A stretch of DNA of 64,000 nt from Pseudomonas sp. LBUM920 (GTDB lineage Bacteria; Pseudomonadota; Gammaproteobacteria; Pseudomonadales; Pseudomonadaceae), in the NCBI RefSeq assembly GCF_003852315.1, contig NZ_CP027762.1:5375501-5439500 (forward strand), read 5' to 3'. The notes under the pieces are model-generated. The model was not told where the DNA came from and did not search any database. It saw nothing but the letters and a program-made list of their open reading frames with translations. Positions 16,952 through 26,192 of this stretch are shown here, piece after piece (the stretch's first letter is position 1; each line of letters starts with the position of its first letter). The position numbers and the translations under genes are program-made.

Positions 16952-18241
16952 TCAACCCTGCACGACGCAGGTGGCCAAGTGCGCGGCAAGCGCATCAAAG
17001 GCAATGTTCTGTTGCTCGCCCTGGCCACGCAGGGGTTTGAAACCTATCACTTGCTGGGCCAGCTCGTCATCGCCGAGGATCAGTGCATACAGCGCACCGC
17101 TCTTGTCGGCCTTCTTGAACTGGCTCTTGAAGCTGCCGGCGCCGGCATTGACCTGCAGGCGCAGGTTCGGCAGTTGGTCGCGTACTTTCTCGCTCAGGGC
17201 CAGGGCGGCCAGTTCGGCGGCCTCGCCAAAGGCGCACAGGTACACATCCACCTGACGGGAAATTTCTTCCGGAACCTGCTCCAGGGTTTCGAGCAGCAGG
17301 ATCAGCCGCTCGATGCCCATGGCAAAGCCCACGCCCGTGGTCGGCTTGCCGCCCATTTGCTCAACCAGGCCGTCGTAGCGACCACCGGCACACACGGTGC
17401 CCTGAGCGCCGAGTTTGTCGGTGACCCACTCGAATACGGTCTTGCTGTAGTAATCGAGACCACGCACCAGTTTCGGGTTGATCACGTAGGGAATACCGGC
17501 CGCATCCAGACGAGCCTTGAGGCCCTCGAAGTGCGTGCGCGATTCGTCGTCCAGGTAGTCGGCCATTTTCGGCGCATCGACCAGTACGGCCTGGGTGTCG
17601 GCGTTCTTGGTATCCAGTACACGCAACGGGTTGGTTTTCAGACGGCGCTGGCTGTCTTCATCCAACTTGTCCAGGTGCGCGGACAGGTACTCGACCAGGG
17701 CTTCGCGATAGCGGCCCCGGGATTCGCTGGTGCCCAGGCTGTTGAGTTCGAGTTTGACCGCGTCGCGGATACCCAGTTGGCCCCATAGGCGCCAGGTCAG
17801 CACGATCAGCTCGGCGTCGATGTCCGGACCATCCAGGTTGAAGACTTCGCAACCGATCTGGTGGAACTGACGGTAGCGACCTTTCTGCGGGCGCTCGTGG
17901 CGGAACATCGGGCCGATGTACCACAGCTTCTGGGTCTGGCCGCCACCCGTGATGCCATGCTCGAGCACGGCGCGCACGCACGCAGCTGTGCCTTCCGGAC
18001 GCAGGGTCAGGGAGTCGCCGTTGCGGTCTTCAAAGGTGTACATCTCTTTTTCGACGATGTCGGTCACTTCACCGATAGAGCGCTTGAACAGCTCGGTGAA
18101 TTCGACGATCGGCATGCGGATCTGCTTGTAACCGTAGTTATCCAGCAGGCGCGCGACCGTGCTTTCGAAGTAGCGCCACAACGGCGTCTGCTCCGGCAGG
18201 ATGTCGTTCATGCCACGAATGGCTTGCAGAGACTTGCTCAC
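16952..18241 (-). CDS. hisS: Histidyl-tRNA synthetase
   Basis: This 429-residue class IIa synthetase charges tRNA-His. The class II motif 2 loop is seen as FRHERPQKGRYRQFHQIG. The histidine-specific signature LVRGLDYYSKTVFEW and the C-terminal anticodon-binding domain (about 330-425) are present. The start codon is GTG at 18241 (MSKSLQAIRGMND), 21 bp after ispG. It forms the usual ispG-hisS-yfgM-bamB run. Confidence 0.96.
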   Translation of the reverse strand: MSKSLQAIRGMNDILPEQTPLWRYFESTVARLLDNYGYKQIRMPIVEFTELFKRSIGEVTDIVEKEMYTFEDRNGDSLTLRPEGTAACVRAVLEHGITGGGQTQKLWYIGPMFRHERPQKGRYRQFHQIGCEVFNLDGPDIDAELIVLTWRLWGQLGIRDAVKLELNSLGTSESRGRYREALVEYLSAHLDKLDEDSQRRLKTNPLRVLDTKNADTQAVLVDAPKMADYLDDESRTHFEGLKARLDAAGIPYVINPKLVRGLDYYSKTVFEWVTDKLGAQGTVCAGGRYDGLVEQMGGKPTTGVGFAMGIERLILLLETLEQVPEEISRQVDVYLCAFGEAAELAALALSEKVRDQLPNLRLQVNAGAGSFKSQFKKADKSGALYALILGDDELAQQVIGFKPLRGQGEQQNIAFDALAAHLATCVVQG

Positions 18242-18262
18242 ATCTAATCCTTAAATTCGTTC

Positions 18263-19372
18263 TTAGCCGCGCGCGATCAGCGCTGCGTCAGCCGCGACCT
18301 TCTCGGCCGCTTTCTCGCGGATCAGTCTTTCGAGCTCATCCACCAGATTGTCATTCGTCAACTTCTGCGACGGCTTGCCGTCGATGTAAATCAGGTTGGG
18401 CGTACCGCCAGTCAGGCCGATGTGCGCCTCTTTGGCTTCACCCGGGCCGTTAACCACACAGCCAATCACCGCAACATCCAGTGGCACCAGCAAGTCTTCG
18501 AGGCGCCCTTCCAGTTCGTTCATGGTTTTCACCACGTCGAAGTTCTGCCGCGAGCAGCTCGGGCAGGCAATGAAGTTGATGCCACGGGAACGCAAATGCA
18601 GGGATTTGAGAATGTCGTAACCGACCTTCACTTCCTCTACCGGGTCCGCCGCCAGGGAGATGCGGATAGTATCGCCAATCCCTTCGGCGAGCAGCATACC
18701 GAGACCTACCGCAGATTTCACTGTGCCTGAGCGCAAACCGCCCGCTTCAGTGATACCCAGGTGCAGCGGCTGCACGATTTCCTTGGCCAGCAGGCGGTAG
18801 GCTTCTACCGCCATGAACACGTCGGAAGCCTTTACGCTGACCTTGAAGTCCTGGAAATTCAGGCGTTCAAGGTGCTCAACGTGGCGCAGCGCCGATTCAA
18901 CCAGCGCGGCCGGGGTCGGTTCGCCGTATTTCTTCTGCAGGTCTTTTTCCAGGGAACCGGCGTTGACACCGATGCGGATCGGAATGCCGCGATCACGGGC
19001 AGCATCCACCACTGCGCGCACACGGTCTTCGCGACCAATGTTGCCCGGGTTGATGCGCAGGCAATCGACGCCCAACTCGGCGACACGCAAGGCAATTTTG
19101 TAATCGAAGTGAATGTCGGCAACCAGCGGCACCTTGACCAGCTGCTTGATGCGGCCGAAGGCTTCGGCAGCGTCCATGTCTGGCACGGAAATCCGCACGA
19201 TGTCTACGCCGGCCGCTTCCAGACGGTTGATCTGGGCGACGGTGGCGGCGACATCATTGGTGTCGCTGTTGGTCATGCTCTGCACCGCGATGGGGGCATC
19301 GCCACCCACCGGCACCGAGCCGACCCAGATCTTGCGCGATACGCGACGTTTGATTGGAGATTCGCCGTGCAT
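18263..19372 (-). CDS. ispG: (E)-4-hydroxy-3-methylbut-2-enyl-diphosphate synthase
   Basis: IspG is the penultimate enzyme of the MEP isoprenoid pathway and carries a [4Fe-4S] cluster. The 369-residue protein shows the cluster cysteines in CPSCSRQ and GCVVNGPGEAKEAHIG near the C-terminus, and the TIM-barrel start RRVSRKIWVGSVPVGGDAP. It begins 2 bp after the rodZ stop and is followed by hisS. Its dependence on Fe-S clusters fits the nearby isc operon only by coincidence of location. Confidence 0.96.
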   Translation of the reverse strand: MHGESPIKRRVSRKIWVGSVPVGGDAPIAVQSMTNSDTNDVAATVAQINRLEAAGVDIVRISVPDMDAAEAFGRIKQLVKVPLVADIHFDYKIALRVAELGVDCLRINPGNIGREDRVRAVVDAARDRGIPIRIGVNAGSLEKDLQKKYGEPTPAALVESALRHVEHLERLNFQDFKVSVKASDVFMAVEAYRLLAKEIVQPLHLGITEAGGLRSGTVKSAVGLGMLLAEGIGDTIRISLAADPVEEVKVGYDILKSLHLRSRGINFIACPSCSRQNFDVVKTMNELEGRLEDLLVPLDVAVIGCVVNGPGEAKEAHIGLTGGTPNLIYIDGKPSQKLTNDNLVDELERLIREKAAEKVAADAALIARG

Positions 19373-19374
19373 GA

Positions 19375-20376
19375 CTATTGTCCCAACTTGAGGCGAGCGG
19401 TCTCGCCACTGGTGAACGGCGCTACGTCCACAGGCTGGCCGTTGTAGGCCACTTGCGCGCCACGGGCAAAGCCCAGACGCAGCGTCAAAGGAGGCTTGCC
19501 GCCTTGGTCAAGCGTATCTCCCTTACGCTTCAAACCACTGAACAGCACTTTGCCGTTGCCATCGGTGACTTGCGTCCAGCAGTCAGCGACGAAGGTAATC
19601 TGGATATGGCCGTCACCGGCGATCAACGCAGGCGCAGCTGGCGGCGCAACGGCCGGCGCTGCCGGTGCAGCTGGCGCGGCGGTCGTTGGAGCCTGAGCGG
19701 CAACGGCTGGGGTATGGGCCTGGGCAGTTGGCGCGGCCGGAGCCGCCGGTGCGGCTGGAGTCGGCACGGCAGCAGTCGCCGCTGCAGTACCCGCTTCCGG
19801 CGCGGGCTGCTCGGCGGCGGCCGGCGCTTCTGGCGCGGCTTGCCCTTCGGCAACGGCCTGGTCTTCCGGCTCATCCAGCGGGTGAATCTGGGTGGTGCCG
19901 TCGGCGCTTTCGACTTCGACGTGCTCCATGGCGTTGCTGGTCAGGTCCTTGCTGCGCTGGGAGGCCTGGTCTTGCCACCAGACGAAACCGCCGCCGATCA
20001 CGGCAATCAGCAGCAACAGGCTGACAATGCGCAAAATCGTGTGGGAAACCCGCACCGGTTCTTCGATGCGACCCAGGCCATGCACATTGCTGCCCTGAGA
20101 GTCGGTGCCGGTAAATTGGTCGAATTCCTGGACCAGCACGGTCTGGTCAATGCCCAGCAGCTTGGCATAGGCGCGGATATAGCCGCGGGCGAAGGTATGC
20201 CCAGGCAGCTTGTCGAACGCGCCGGCTTCCAGGTTGCCCAGGGAAGTCGTGGTCAAATTGAGCTTGAGGGCCACTTCTGCCAGCGACCAACCATTGCTTT
20301 CGCGGGCCTGACGCAAGGTCTCGCCTGGGTTTACGCGATTAGCTGCTACAACTTCCGGGTGCGCCGCTTTCATCAT
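19375..20376 (-). CDS. rodZ: Cell-shape protein RodZ-like (HTH, TM, DUF4115)
   Basis: The 333-residue bitopic protein has an N-terminal HTH_25 domain (about 16-85, LRQARESNGWSLAEVALKLN), a transmembrane helix at about 113-134, a long Ala/Pro-rich periplasmic linker (about 170-248) and a C-terminal DUF4115 beta domain. RodZ anchors MreB to the inner membrane and sets rod shape. The start overlaps the pilF stop in ATGATGA, and either ATG could be used. The linker is low-complexity and probably length-variable between strains. Confidence 0.9.
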   Translation of the reverse strand: MMKAAHPEVVAANRVNPGETLRQARESNGWSLAEVALKLNLTTTSLGNLEAGAFDKLPGHTFARGYIRAYAKLLGIDQTVLVQEFDQFTGTDSQGSNVHGLGRIEEPVRVSHTILRIVSLLLLIAVIGGGFVWWQDQASQRSKDLTSNAMEHVEVESADGTTQIHPLDEPEDQAVAEGQAAPEAPAAAEQPAPEAGTAAATAAVPTPAAPAAPAAPTAQAHTPAVAAQAPTTAAPAAPAAPAVAPPAAPALIAGDGHIQITFVADCWTQVTDGNGKVLFSGLKRKGDTLDQGGKPPLTLRLGFARGAQVAYNGQPVDVAPFTSGETARLKLGQ

Positions 20377-21131
20377 TGCTCCGACAGGTATTGCTGATAT
20401 TCCGGCGTACCGGGATAGAGTCGTTCGAGTTGCTGGCCAAAACGTGCGGCTGTATCGCGTTCATCATGAACCGTCGCCAGCCGCACACCGAGCAATAGAC
20501 TACGTGCATTTTGCCCGCTGAGCAGGCTAAAACGCTCGTAATAGTCACGTGCAGGCACATAATGCCTGTCTTCGTAAGACAACTCAGCCATTTCGAGCAA
20601 CGCGCGTGGCTGACGACTGTTCAAATGCAGGGCTTTTTCCAGCTGCTGGCGCGCGCTGTCACGCTGGCCGAGGCGCATCGAGGTGACCCCAAGGTTCTCG
20701 AATACCCGCGACCGCTCCGGGTAAAGGGCGTCGGCGGAGGCTTGCTGGAAATAACGGGAAGCCTGGTCATAACGTTTCTGCTCGAACAGGAAGCTGCCGT
20801 AATTGTTCAGCAGCCGAGGGTCCGCAGGGCGCGAGGCCAAAGCCTTGTGGAAATATTGATCGGCTAAATCAGGCTCAGCCTGGGCCTGGAACACCAAAGC
20901 CAATGCGGCATTCGCGTCGGCATCATCGCTGTCCAGTTCGAGGGCCTTTTTCAACGGCACCTTGGCCTGCTCGCTCATGCCTTGCCGCAAATAACCCAAG
21001 CCCAGTTGCACATAGGCAACTCGCGCCTCGTCACGGCCTTTACCCGTCTGCAAAGGGCTGTCATGGCCCGATGAAACACAACCGGCCGCGAGGCCGGTAA
21101 CTAGCAAAAGCAGCGCAAGGCGCAAGGGCAT
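20373..21131 (-). CDS. pilF: Type IV pilus biogenesis lipoprotein PilF/PilW
   Basis: PilF is an outer-membrane lipoprotein pilotin that helps the PilQ secretin assemble. The 252-residue precursor has a lipobox LAAGC (Cys18) and about six tetratricopeptide repeats (YVQLGLGYLRQGMSEQAKVP, NYGSFLFEQKRYDQASRYF and others). It sits between rlmN and rodZ, its usual place in Pseudomonas, and overlaps rodZ by four bases. Confidence 0.93.
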   Translation of the reverse strand: MPLRLALLLLVTGLAAGCVSSGHDSPLQTGKGRDEARVAYVQLGLGYLRQGMSEQAKVPLKKALELDSDDADANAALALVFQAQAEPDLADQYFHKALASRPADPRLLNNYGSFLFEQKRYDQASRYFQQASADALYPERSRVFENLGVTSMRLGQRDSARQQLEKALHLNSRQPRALLEMAELSYEDRHYVPARDYYERFSLLSGQNARSLLLGVRLATVHDERDTAARFGQQLERLYPGTPEYQQYLSEQ

Positions 21132-21143
21132 AGAGATCCTCTC

Positions 21144-22292
21144 TCAGATTCGATTCACAGCAATTTGCGGCAAATCTTCGGCGGCGTTAAGTTCGCGCAC
21201 GGCGATATAACGTTCGCTACGGCGGGTGCGGTCCATCACCTGCCCTACCAATTGGCCACAGGCGGCGTCGATGTCTTCACCACGCGTGGTGCGTACGGTG
21301 ACGTTGTAGCCGGCCTGGTGCAGTTGATCCTGGAAACGGCGGATAGCATTGTTGCTCGGCCGCTCGTAGCCAGAATGTGGAAACGGGTTAAACGGAATCA
21401 GGTTGATCTTGCACGGGGTGTTCTTGAGCAACTCGATCATCTCGACGGCGTGCTCAACCTTGTCGTTGATGTCCTTGAGCATGGTGTACTCAATGGTCAA
21501 CACACGCTTCTCGCCCAGAGTCGCCATGTAACGCTGGCAAGATTCGAGCAGCATCTTAAGCGGATACTTCTTGTTGATCGGCACCAATTGATTACGCAAT
21601 GCGTCATTGGGCGCGTGCAGCGACAACGCCAGGGAGACGTCGATGTGCTTGGCCAGCTCATCGATCATCGGCACTACGCCTGAGGTCGACAGGGTCACAC
21701 GGCGCTTGGAAATGCCGTAGCCCAGGTCGTCCATCATCAGGTGCATGGCCGCAATCACGTTGTCGAAGTTCAGCAGCGGCTCACCCATGCCCATCATCAC
21801 CACGTTGGTGATGGCACGGTCGACGGTTGCCGGGACGCTGCCAAAGGATTTGTTGGCAATCCACACCTGGCCGATGACTTCGGCGGCGGTGAGGTTGCTA
21901 TTGAAGCCTTGCTTGCCGGTGGAGCAGAAACTGCAGTCCAGGGCACAGCCTGCCTGGGACGAAACGCACAAAGTGCCGCGCTTGCCCTGGGGAATGTAGA
22001 CGGTCTCGACGCAGCTGCCGGACGCCACGCGCACCACCCACTTACGGGTGCCGTCGCTGGAGATGTCCTCGCTGACCACTTCGGGACCACGGACCTCAGC
22101 AATGGCCTTGAGCTTATCGCGCAAGGCCTTGCTGACGTTCGTCATGGCGTCGAAATCGTCGACACCAAAGTGGTGAATCCACTTCATTACCTGACCGGCA
22201 CGGAAACGCTTCTCCCCGATTGAGTCGAAGAATTTCTCCATTTCCGGCTGAGTCAGACCCAGCAGGTTGGTTTTAACAGTCGATGTAGTCAT
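21144..22292 (-). CDS. rlmN: Dual-specificity 23S rRNA/tRNA adenine-C2 methyltransferase
   Basis: This 382-residue radical-SAM enzyme methylates A2503 of 23S rRNA and A37 of several tRNAs. The cluster motif CALDCSFC is at 116-123. The second conserved cysteine, which forms the protein-RNA adduct, is in the C-terminal DIDAACGQL. It lies 12 bp upstream of pilF and 29 bp downstream of ndk. Confidence 0.96.
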   Translation of the reverse strand: MTTSTVKTNLLGLTQPEMEKFFDSIGEKRFRAGQVMKWIHHFGVDDFDAMTNVSKALRDKLKAIAEVRGPEVVSEDISSDGTRKWVVRVASGSCVETVYIPQGKRGTLCVSSQAGCALDCSFCSTGKQGFNSNLTAAEVIGQVWIANKSFGSVPATVDRAITNVVMMGMGEPLLNFDNVIAAMHLMMDDLGYGISKRRVTLSTSGVVPMIDELAKHIDVSLALSLHAPNDALRNQLVPINKKYPLKMLLESCQRYMATLGEKRVLTIEYTMLKDINDKVEHAVEMIELLKNTPCKINLIPFNPFPHSGYERPSNNAIRRFQDQLHQAGYNVTVRTTRGEDIDAACGQLVGQVMDRTRRSERYIAVRELNAAEDLPQIAVNRI

Positions 22293-22321
22293 GGATTCAC
22301 CCTCACTCTTTAAGCCGATGC

Positions 22322-22747
22322 TTAGCGAGCGGTTACTTCAGTAGCAGCGAAAAAGTACGAGATTTCGCGAGCAGCAGCGGCTTCGGAGTCCGAACCGTGA
22401 ACAGCGTTGGCGTCGATGGACTCAGCGAAGTCAGCACGGATGGTGCCGGCAGCTGCTTCTTTAGGGTTGGTAGCGCCCATCAGCTCACGGTTCAGAGCGA
22501 TAGCGTTTTCGCCTTCCAGAACCTGAACAACAACAGGACCGGAGATCATGAAGGCAACCAGGTCGCCGAAGAAACCACGAGCGCTGTGCTCAGCGTAGAA
22601 GCCTTCAGCTTCAGCTTTGGACAGTTGCTTGAGTTTCGAAGCTACAACCTTCAGGCCGGCTTTTTCGAAACGAGTGGTGATCTCGCCGATGACGTTTTTT
22701 GCAACAGCGTCAGGCTTGATGATGGAGAAAGTACGTTGAACAGCCAT
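22322..22747 (-). CDS. ndk: Nucleoside diphosphate kinase
   Basis: Ndk transfers the gamma phosphate from ATP to other NDPs. The 141-residue protein has the phosphohistidine His117 in NAVHGSDS and the family opening RTFSIIKPDAV. Its codons are strongly biased, which suggests high expression. It follows the isc operon after a hairpin that also carries a TATAAT box. Confidence 0.97.
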   Translation of the reverse strand: MAVQRTFSIIKPDAVAKNVIGEITTRFEKAGLKVVASKLKQLSKAEAEGFYAEHSARGFFGDLVAFMISGPVVVQVLEGENAIALNRELMGATNPKEAAAGTIRADFAESIDANAVHGSDSEAAAAREISYFFAATEVTAR

Positions 22748-22783
22748 GGTGTAACTCCAGAAACGGTAATTTACGAAAAATTA

Positions 22784-22806
22784 AACCCGCGAATTATACG
22801 CGGGTT
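22784..22806 (-). terminator. isc-operon terminator overlapping an ndk -10 box
   Basis: AACCCGCG / CGCGGGTT forms an 8-bp stem, followed on the minus strand by a T-rich tract (TTTAATTTTT). The hairpin loop reads TATAATT, a perfect -10 hexamer at 22793-22798 preceded by a weak TTAGGC -35 box. It may therefore serve both as terminator and as ndk promoter. Confidence 0.6.
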
Positions 22807-22839
22807 ATTGGGTATTGCCTAACTGCGTAATAAGGCGGC

Positions 22840-23040
22840 TCAGTCTGCTTCTTCGATCCACAGGCCTTGAATCGCCTCCAGAACCTTTTCGCCACCCCGG
22901 TCGGGGATGTCATCAAAGTCCGGCAGCTCCATCACCAGATTGCGCAGCTTGACGAAGTTGACCGTCAGAGGATTGACCTCAGGGTGGGCTTCAGCAAGTT
23001 GTATAGCGATTTCTTGTACATCAACCCATTTCAGGCTCAT
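22840..23040 (-). CDS. iscX: Fe-S cluster assembly protein IscX
   Basis: IscX binds IscS and iron and modulates cluster assembly. The 66-residue acidic protein has the family pattern (LKWVDVQEIAIQLAE at the N-terminus, LPDFDDIPDRGGEKVLEAI at the centre). The start is ATG 23040, with AAGGAAA in front of it. It is the last gene of the isc operon, 14 bp after fdx. Confidence 0.93.
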   Translation of the reverse strand: MSLKWVDVQEIAIQLAEAHPEVNPLTVNFVKLRNLVMELPDFDDIPDRGGEKVLEAIQGLWIEEAD

Positions 23041-23054
23041 GACATTTCCTTGAA

Positions 23055-23396
23055 TCAATGCGGTGCTTCAGCCGCATGGTTGAGGGAATATTTCGGAATT
23101 TCGACGGTGATGTCTTCGGTCCCAACCTTTGCCTGACAGCTTAGGCGAGAAGTCGCTTCAAGGCCCCACGCGCGGTCCAGAAAGTCTTCTTCCAGCTCAT
23201 CCGCTTCTTCAAGCGAGTTGAAACCCTCGCGAATCACGCAGTGGCAGGTGGTGCAGGCGCAAACACCGCCGCAGGCACTCTCGATCTCGATGTGGTTGTC
23301 ATGGGCAACTTCGAGGATGGACTTGCCGGTCTCAGCCTCCACGACCATACCGTCCGGGCAATGCTCGGCGTGTGGCAGAAAAATGACCTGCGGCAT
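23055..23396 (-). CDS. fdx: ISC-type [2Fe-2S] ferredoxin
   Basis: This 113-residue adrenodoxin-like ferredoxin supplies electrons for cluster assembly on IscU. Cluster ligands Cys42, Cys48, Cys51 and Cys87 are at the same positions as in E. coli Fdx. It lies 3 bp after hscA in the operon. Confidence 0.95.
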   Translation of the reverse strand: MPQVIFLPHAEHCPDGMVVEAETGKSILEVAHDNHIEIESACGGVCACTTCHCVIREGFNSLEEADELEEDFLDRAWGLEATSRLSCQAKVGTEDITVEIPKYSLNHAAEAPH

Positions 23397-23399
23397 TAA

Positions 23400-25262
23400 T
23401 TATTCCTCAATTTCATTCAGGTTGCGCCCGGCCAGTGCGGCTTTCACCGTCTGATCCATGCGGCGGGCGGCAAAGGCATCAGTCACTTGCGACAGGCGCT
23501 TGGTCTGCTGCTCGATGGCGTAACCATCGTTGCCTTTCATCAGTTCGGCCAGTTCCTGCATCTGCAGGTCGATGACCATGCGCTCTTCGGCGTCCAACAG
23601 GCGCGCGCCGTCGGTGTCGAGAGCGCCTTGTACGGCCTCAAGCAAGCGCTGCGCATCAACTTGCTGTTCACGCAGTACGCGGGCGACTTTATCGTCACCG
23701 GCGTACTGGAACGAATCCTTGAGCATTTTGGCGATCTCGCCGTCGGTCAGGCCGTAGGACGGCTTGACCTGGATGCTGGCTTCTACGCCCGAACCCAGTT
23801 CACGCGCAGCCACGCTGAGCAGACCATCGGCGTCAACCTGGAAGGTCACGCGAATTTTCGCTGCACCGGCCACCATCGCCGGAATGCCGCGCAATTCAAA
23901 GCGCGCCAGGGAACGGCAGTCGCTGATCAGCTCGCGCTCACCTTGCAGCACATGAATCATCATGGCCGTCTGGCCATCTTTATAGGTGGTGAAGTCCTGG
24001 GCGCGGGCAACGGGGATGGTGGTGTTGCGTGGAATCACCTTCTCCATCAGGCCGCCCATGGTTTCCAGCCCCAGGGACAACGGGATCACGTCGAGCAGCA
24101 GCAATTCGCCACCGTCGCGCTTGTTGCCGGCCAGGGTATCGGCCTGGATCGCAGCGCCGATGGCAACCACTTGATCCGGATCGATTTCGGTCAGCGGCTG
24201 GCGACCAAATGCTTCAGCAACGGCTTCGCGCACACGCGGCACACGAGTCGAACCGCCGACCATAACCACGGCAGCGACGTCTTCCAGCTCAACACCGGAA
24301 TCACGTACCGCACGGCGACAGGCTTTAAGGCTGCGAGCGACCATTGGCTCGATCAGCGCGTCGAAGGCTTCGCGCGTCAGCTGGGCCGACCAGGAACCGT
24401 AGGAAACATCGACAGAACGGGCGTCAGTCAGCGCTTCTTTGGCCGCGCAGGCGGTTTGCAGCAAATGACGCTGCTCGCCCGGGTCAAGGTCGGCGGACAA
24501 ACCGGCGCTGGTGATGATCCAGCCGGCAATGGCGTGATCGAAGTCATCGCCGCCCAGGGCGGTATCACCACCGGTGGCCAGCACTTCGAACACACCGCCG
24601 GTCAGGCGCAGGATCGAAATATCAAAGGTGCCGCCGCCCAGGTCGTAAATTGCAACCAGGCCTTCGGCGTGCTGATCCAGGCCATAGGCCACAGCGGCGG
24701 CCGTCGGCTCATTGAGCAGGCGAAGCACGTTCAGACCGGCGAGCTTCGCCGCGTCCTTGGTGGCTTGGCGCTGAGCGTCGTCAAAATACGCAGGCACGGT
24801 GATCACCGCGCCGACCAGTTCGCCGCCCAAGGTGGTTTCCGCGCGCTGGCGCAGCACCTTGAGGATATCGGCCGACACTTCCACCGGGCTTTTGGGGCCC
24901 TGGACGGTGTCGATGAATGGCATATGCGATTCGCCACCGACAAAGCGATACGGCAGCTGGTCGCCCAATTGCTTGACGTCGGACAGACCACGACCCATCA
25001 AGCGTTTGACCGACAGCACGGTGTTCAAAGGATCGGAGGACGCCGCCAGCTTGGCCGACTCACCGACTTCAATATGGTCAGCGTGATAGCGCACGGCCGA
25101 CGGCAGGATAACCTGGCCATCGGCGTCGGGCAGCGGTTCGGACAGGCCGCTGCGCAAGGCGGCGACCAGGGAATTGGTGGTGCCCAGGTCAATCCCGACC
25201 GCCAGGCGACGCTGGTGCGGTTGAGGGCTTTGGCCGGGTTCGGCGATCTGCAGTAGGGCCAT
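23400..25262 (-). CDS. hscA: Fe-S assembly chaperone HscA (Hsp70)
   Basis: HscA is the Hsp70 that, with HscB, drives cluster release from IscU. The 620-residue protein has the Hsp70 actin-like ATPase (GIDLGTTNS near residue 24, AVITVPAYFDDAQRQATK, YDLGGGTFDIS) and a substrate-binding domain from about 390. The length matches the specialised HscA family rather than DnaK (about 640). It is downstream of hscB by 48 bp. Confidence 0.96.
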   Translation of the reverse strand: MALLQIAEPGQSPQPHQRRLAVGIDLGTTNSLVAALRSGLSEPLPDADGQVILPSAVRYHADHIEVGESAKLAASSDPLNTVLSVKRLMGRGLSDVKQLGDQLPYRFVGGESHMPFIDTVQGPKSPVEVSADILKVLRQRAETTLGGELVGAVITVPAYFDDAQRQATKDAAKLAGLNVLRLLNEPTAAAVAYGLDQHAEGLVAIYDLGGGTFDISILRLTGGVFEVLATGGDTALGGDDFDHAIAGWIITSAGLSADLDPGEQRHLLQTACAAKEALTDARSVDVSYGSWSAQLTREAFDALIEPMVARSLKACRRAVRDSGVELEDVAAVVMVGGSTRVPRVREAVAEAFGRQPLTEIDPDQVVAIGAAIQADTLAGNKRDGGELLLLDVIPLSLGLETMGGLMEKVIPRNTTIPVARAQDFTTYKDGQTAMMIHVLQGERELISDCRSLARFELRGIPAMVAGAAKIRVTFQVDADGLLSVAARELGSGVEASIQVKPSYGLTDGEIAKMLKDSFQYAGDDKVARVLREQQVDAQRLLEAVQGALDTDGARLLDAEERMVIDLQMQELAELMKGNDGYAIEQQTKRLSQVTDAFAARRMDQTVKAALAGRNLNEIEE

Positions 25263-25310
25263 GGTAATCAGGTCTTATCTGTCTATCAGGCGTGCACGGG
25301 CAGCACTGGG

Positions 25311-25832
25311 TTAATCGTCGAGGCGCTCTTCTAGCTGGCGCACTTCGTAGGTGAGCTTGTCGAGGAACTGCATGCGCCGCATCAGGCGTTCGGCCTGTTC
25401 ACGTTGCGCTGCATCATCCCAACAGGCTGCGAAGCTTTCGTTGAGCTCATCCTGGGCCACTTTCAGACGGCGCTTGAAGACTGCGACACCAGCCACATCG
25501 GCTTCGTCCTGCAAATCTTCGAGTTCTTCGCGCCACTGCATCTGCTGCATCAGGAAGTCCGGGTCGTGCACCGTGACTTCAATCGGCAACTCGCCACCAT
25601 TCATCGCGAGCAGGTAACGCGCGCGTTTCGGAGGGCTTTTAAGCGTCTGATAGGCTTCATTGAGGCTGGCCGACTTCTCCAGCGCCAGGCGTTGCTCACG
25701 CTCGGAAGCGTCAGCGAAGCGGTCCGGATGCACGCCACGCGCCAATTCTCGGTAGCGCGTGGCAAGCTGCTCGAGGTCCAGCCGAAAGCTCGGCTGCAGC
25801 TCGAATAAAGCGAAATGACAAGGAGTACCCAC
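25311..25832 (-). CDS. hscB: Fe-S assembly co-chaperone HscB (J-protein)
   Basis: This 173-residue J-domain protein recruits IscU to HscA. The HPD motif is at 35-37 (VHPDRFAD), and the C-terminal three-helix IscU-binding domain includes FLMQQMQWREELEDL. The chosen start is GTG 25832, because it aligns with the family opening GTPCHFALFELQP and has TGAGG upstream. A start at 25871 would run 31 bases into iscA. Confidence 0.93.
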   Translation of the reverse strand: MGTPCHFALFELQPSFRLDLEQLATRYRELARGVHPDRFADASEREQRLALEKSASLNEAYQTLKSPPKRARYLLAMNGGELPIEVTVHDPDFLMQQMQWREELEDLQDEADVAGVAVFKRRLKVAQDELNESFAACWDDAAQREQAERLMRRMQFLDKLTYEVRQLEERLDD

Positions 25833-25840
25833 AGATAGCC

Positions 25841-26164
25841 TCAGATGTTGAAGCTTTCGCCGCAGCCACATTCACCGCGCACGTTTGGGTTGTTGAACTT
25901 GAAGCCTTCGTTCAACCCTTCCTTGACGAAATCGAGCTCGGTGCCGTCCAGGTAGGTAAGGCTTTTAGGGTCGATGATCACTTTCTCGCCGTGACTTTCG
26001 AACACCTGATCCTCTTCGACCACCTCGTCGACAAACTCCAGCACGTAGGCGAGGCCGGAACAGCCCGTGGTGCGAACACCCAGACGAATCCCCTCACCTT
26101 TACCGCGCCCATTCAGGGAGCGGCGAATGTGCTGCGCAGCCGCTTCTGTCATGCTGATAGCCAT
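25841..26164 (-). CDS. iscA: Fe-S assembly A-type carrier IscA
   Basis: This 107-residue A-type carrier has the three conserved cysteines Cys35 (TTGCSG), Cys99 and Cys101 (GECGCGESF). The start ATG 26164 (MAISMTEAA) has AAGGAGT at good spacing. It sits between iscU and hscB in the canonical order. Confidence 0.95.
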   Translation of the reverse strand: MAISMTEAAAQHIRRSLNGRGKGEGIRLGVRTTGCSGLAYVLEFVDEVVEEDQVFESHGEKVIIDPKSLTYLDGTELDFVKEGLNEGFKFNNPNVRGECGCGESFNI

Positions 26165-26192
26165 CGTTGACTCCTTACTCGTCGCCAAATGC

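Noticed and set aside
23487..25256. Plus-strand frame of 589 codons opposite hscA
   Set aside because: Shadow of hscA; hscA motifs are unambiguous.
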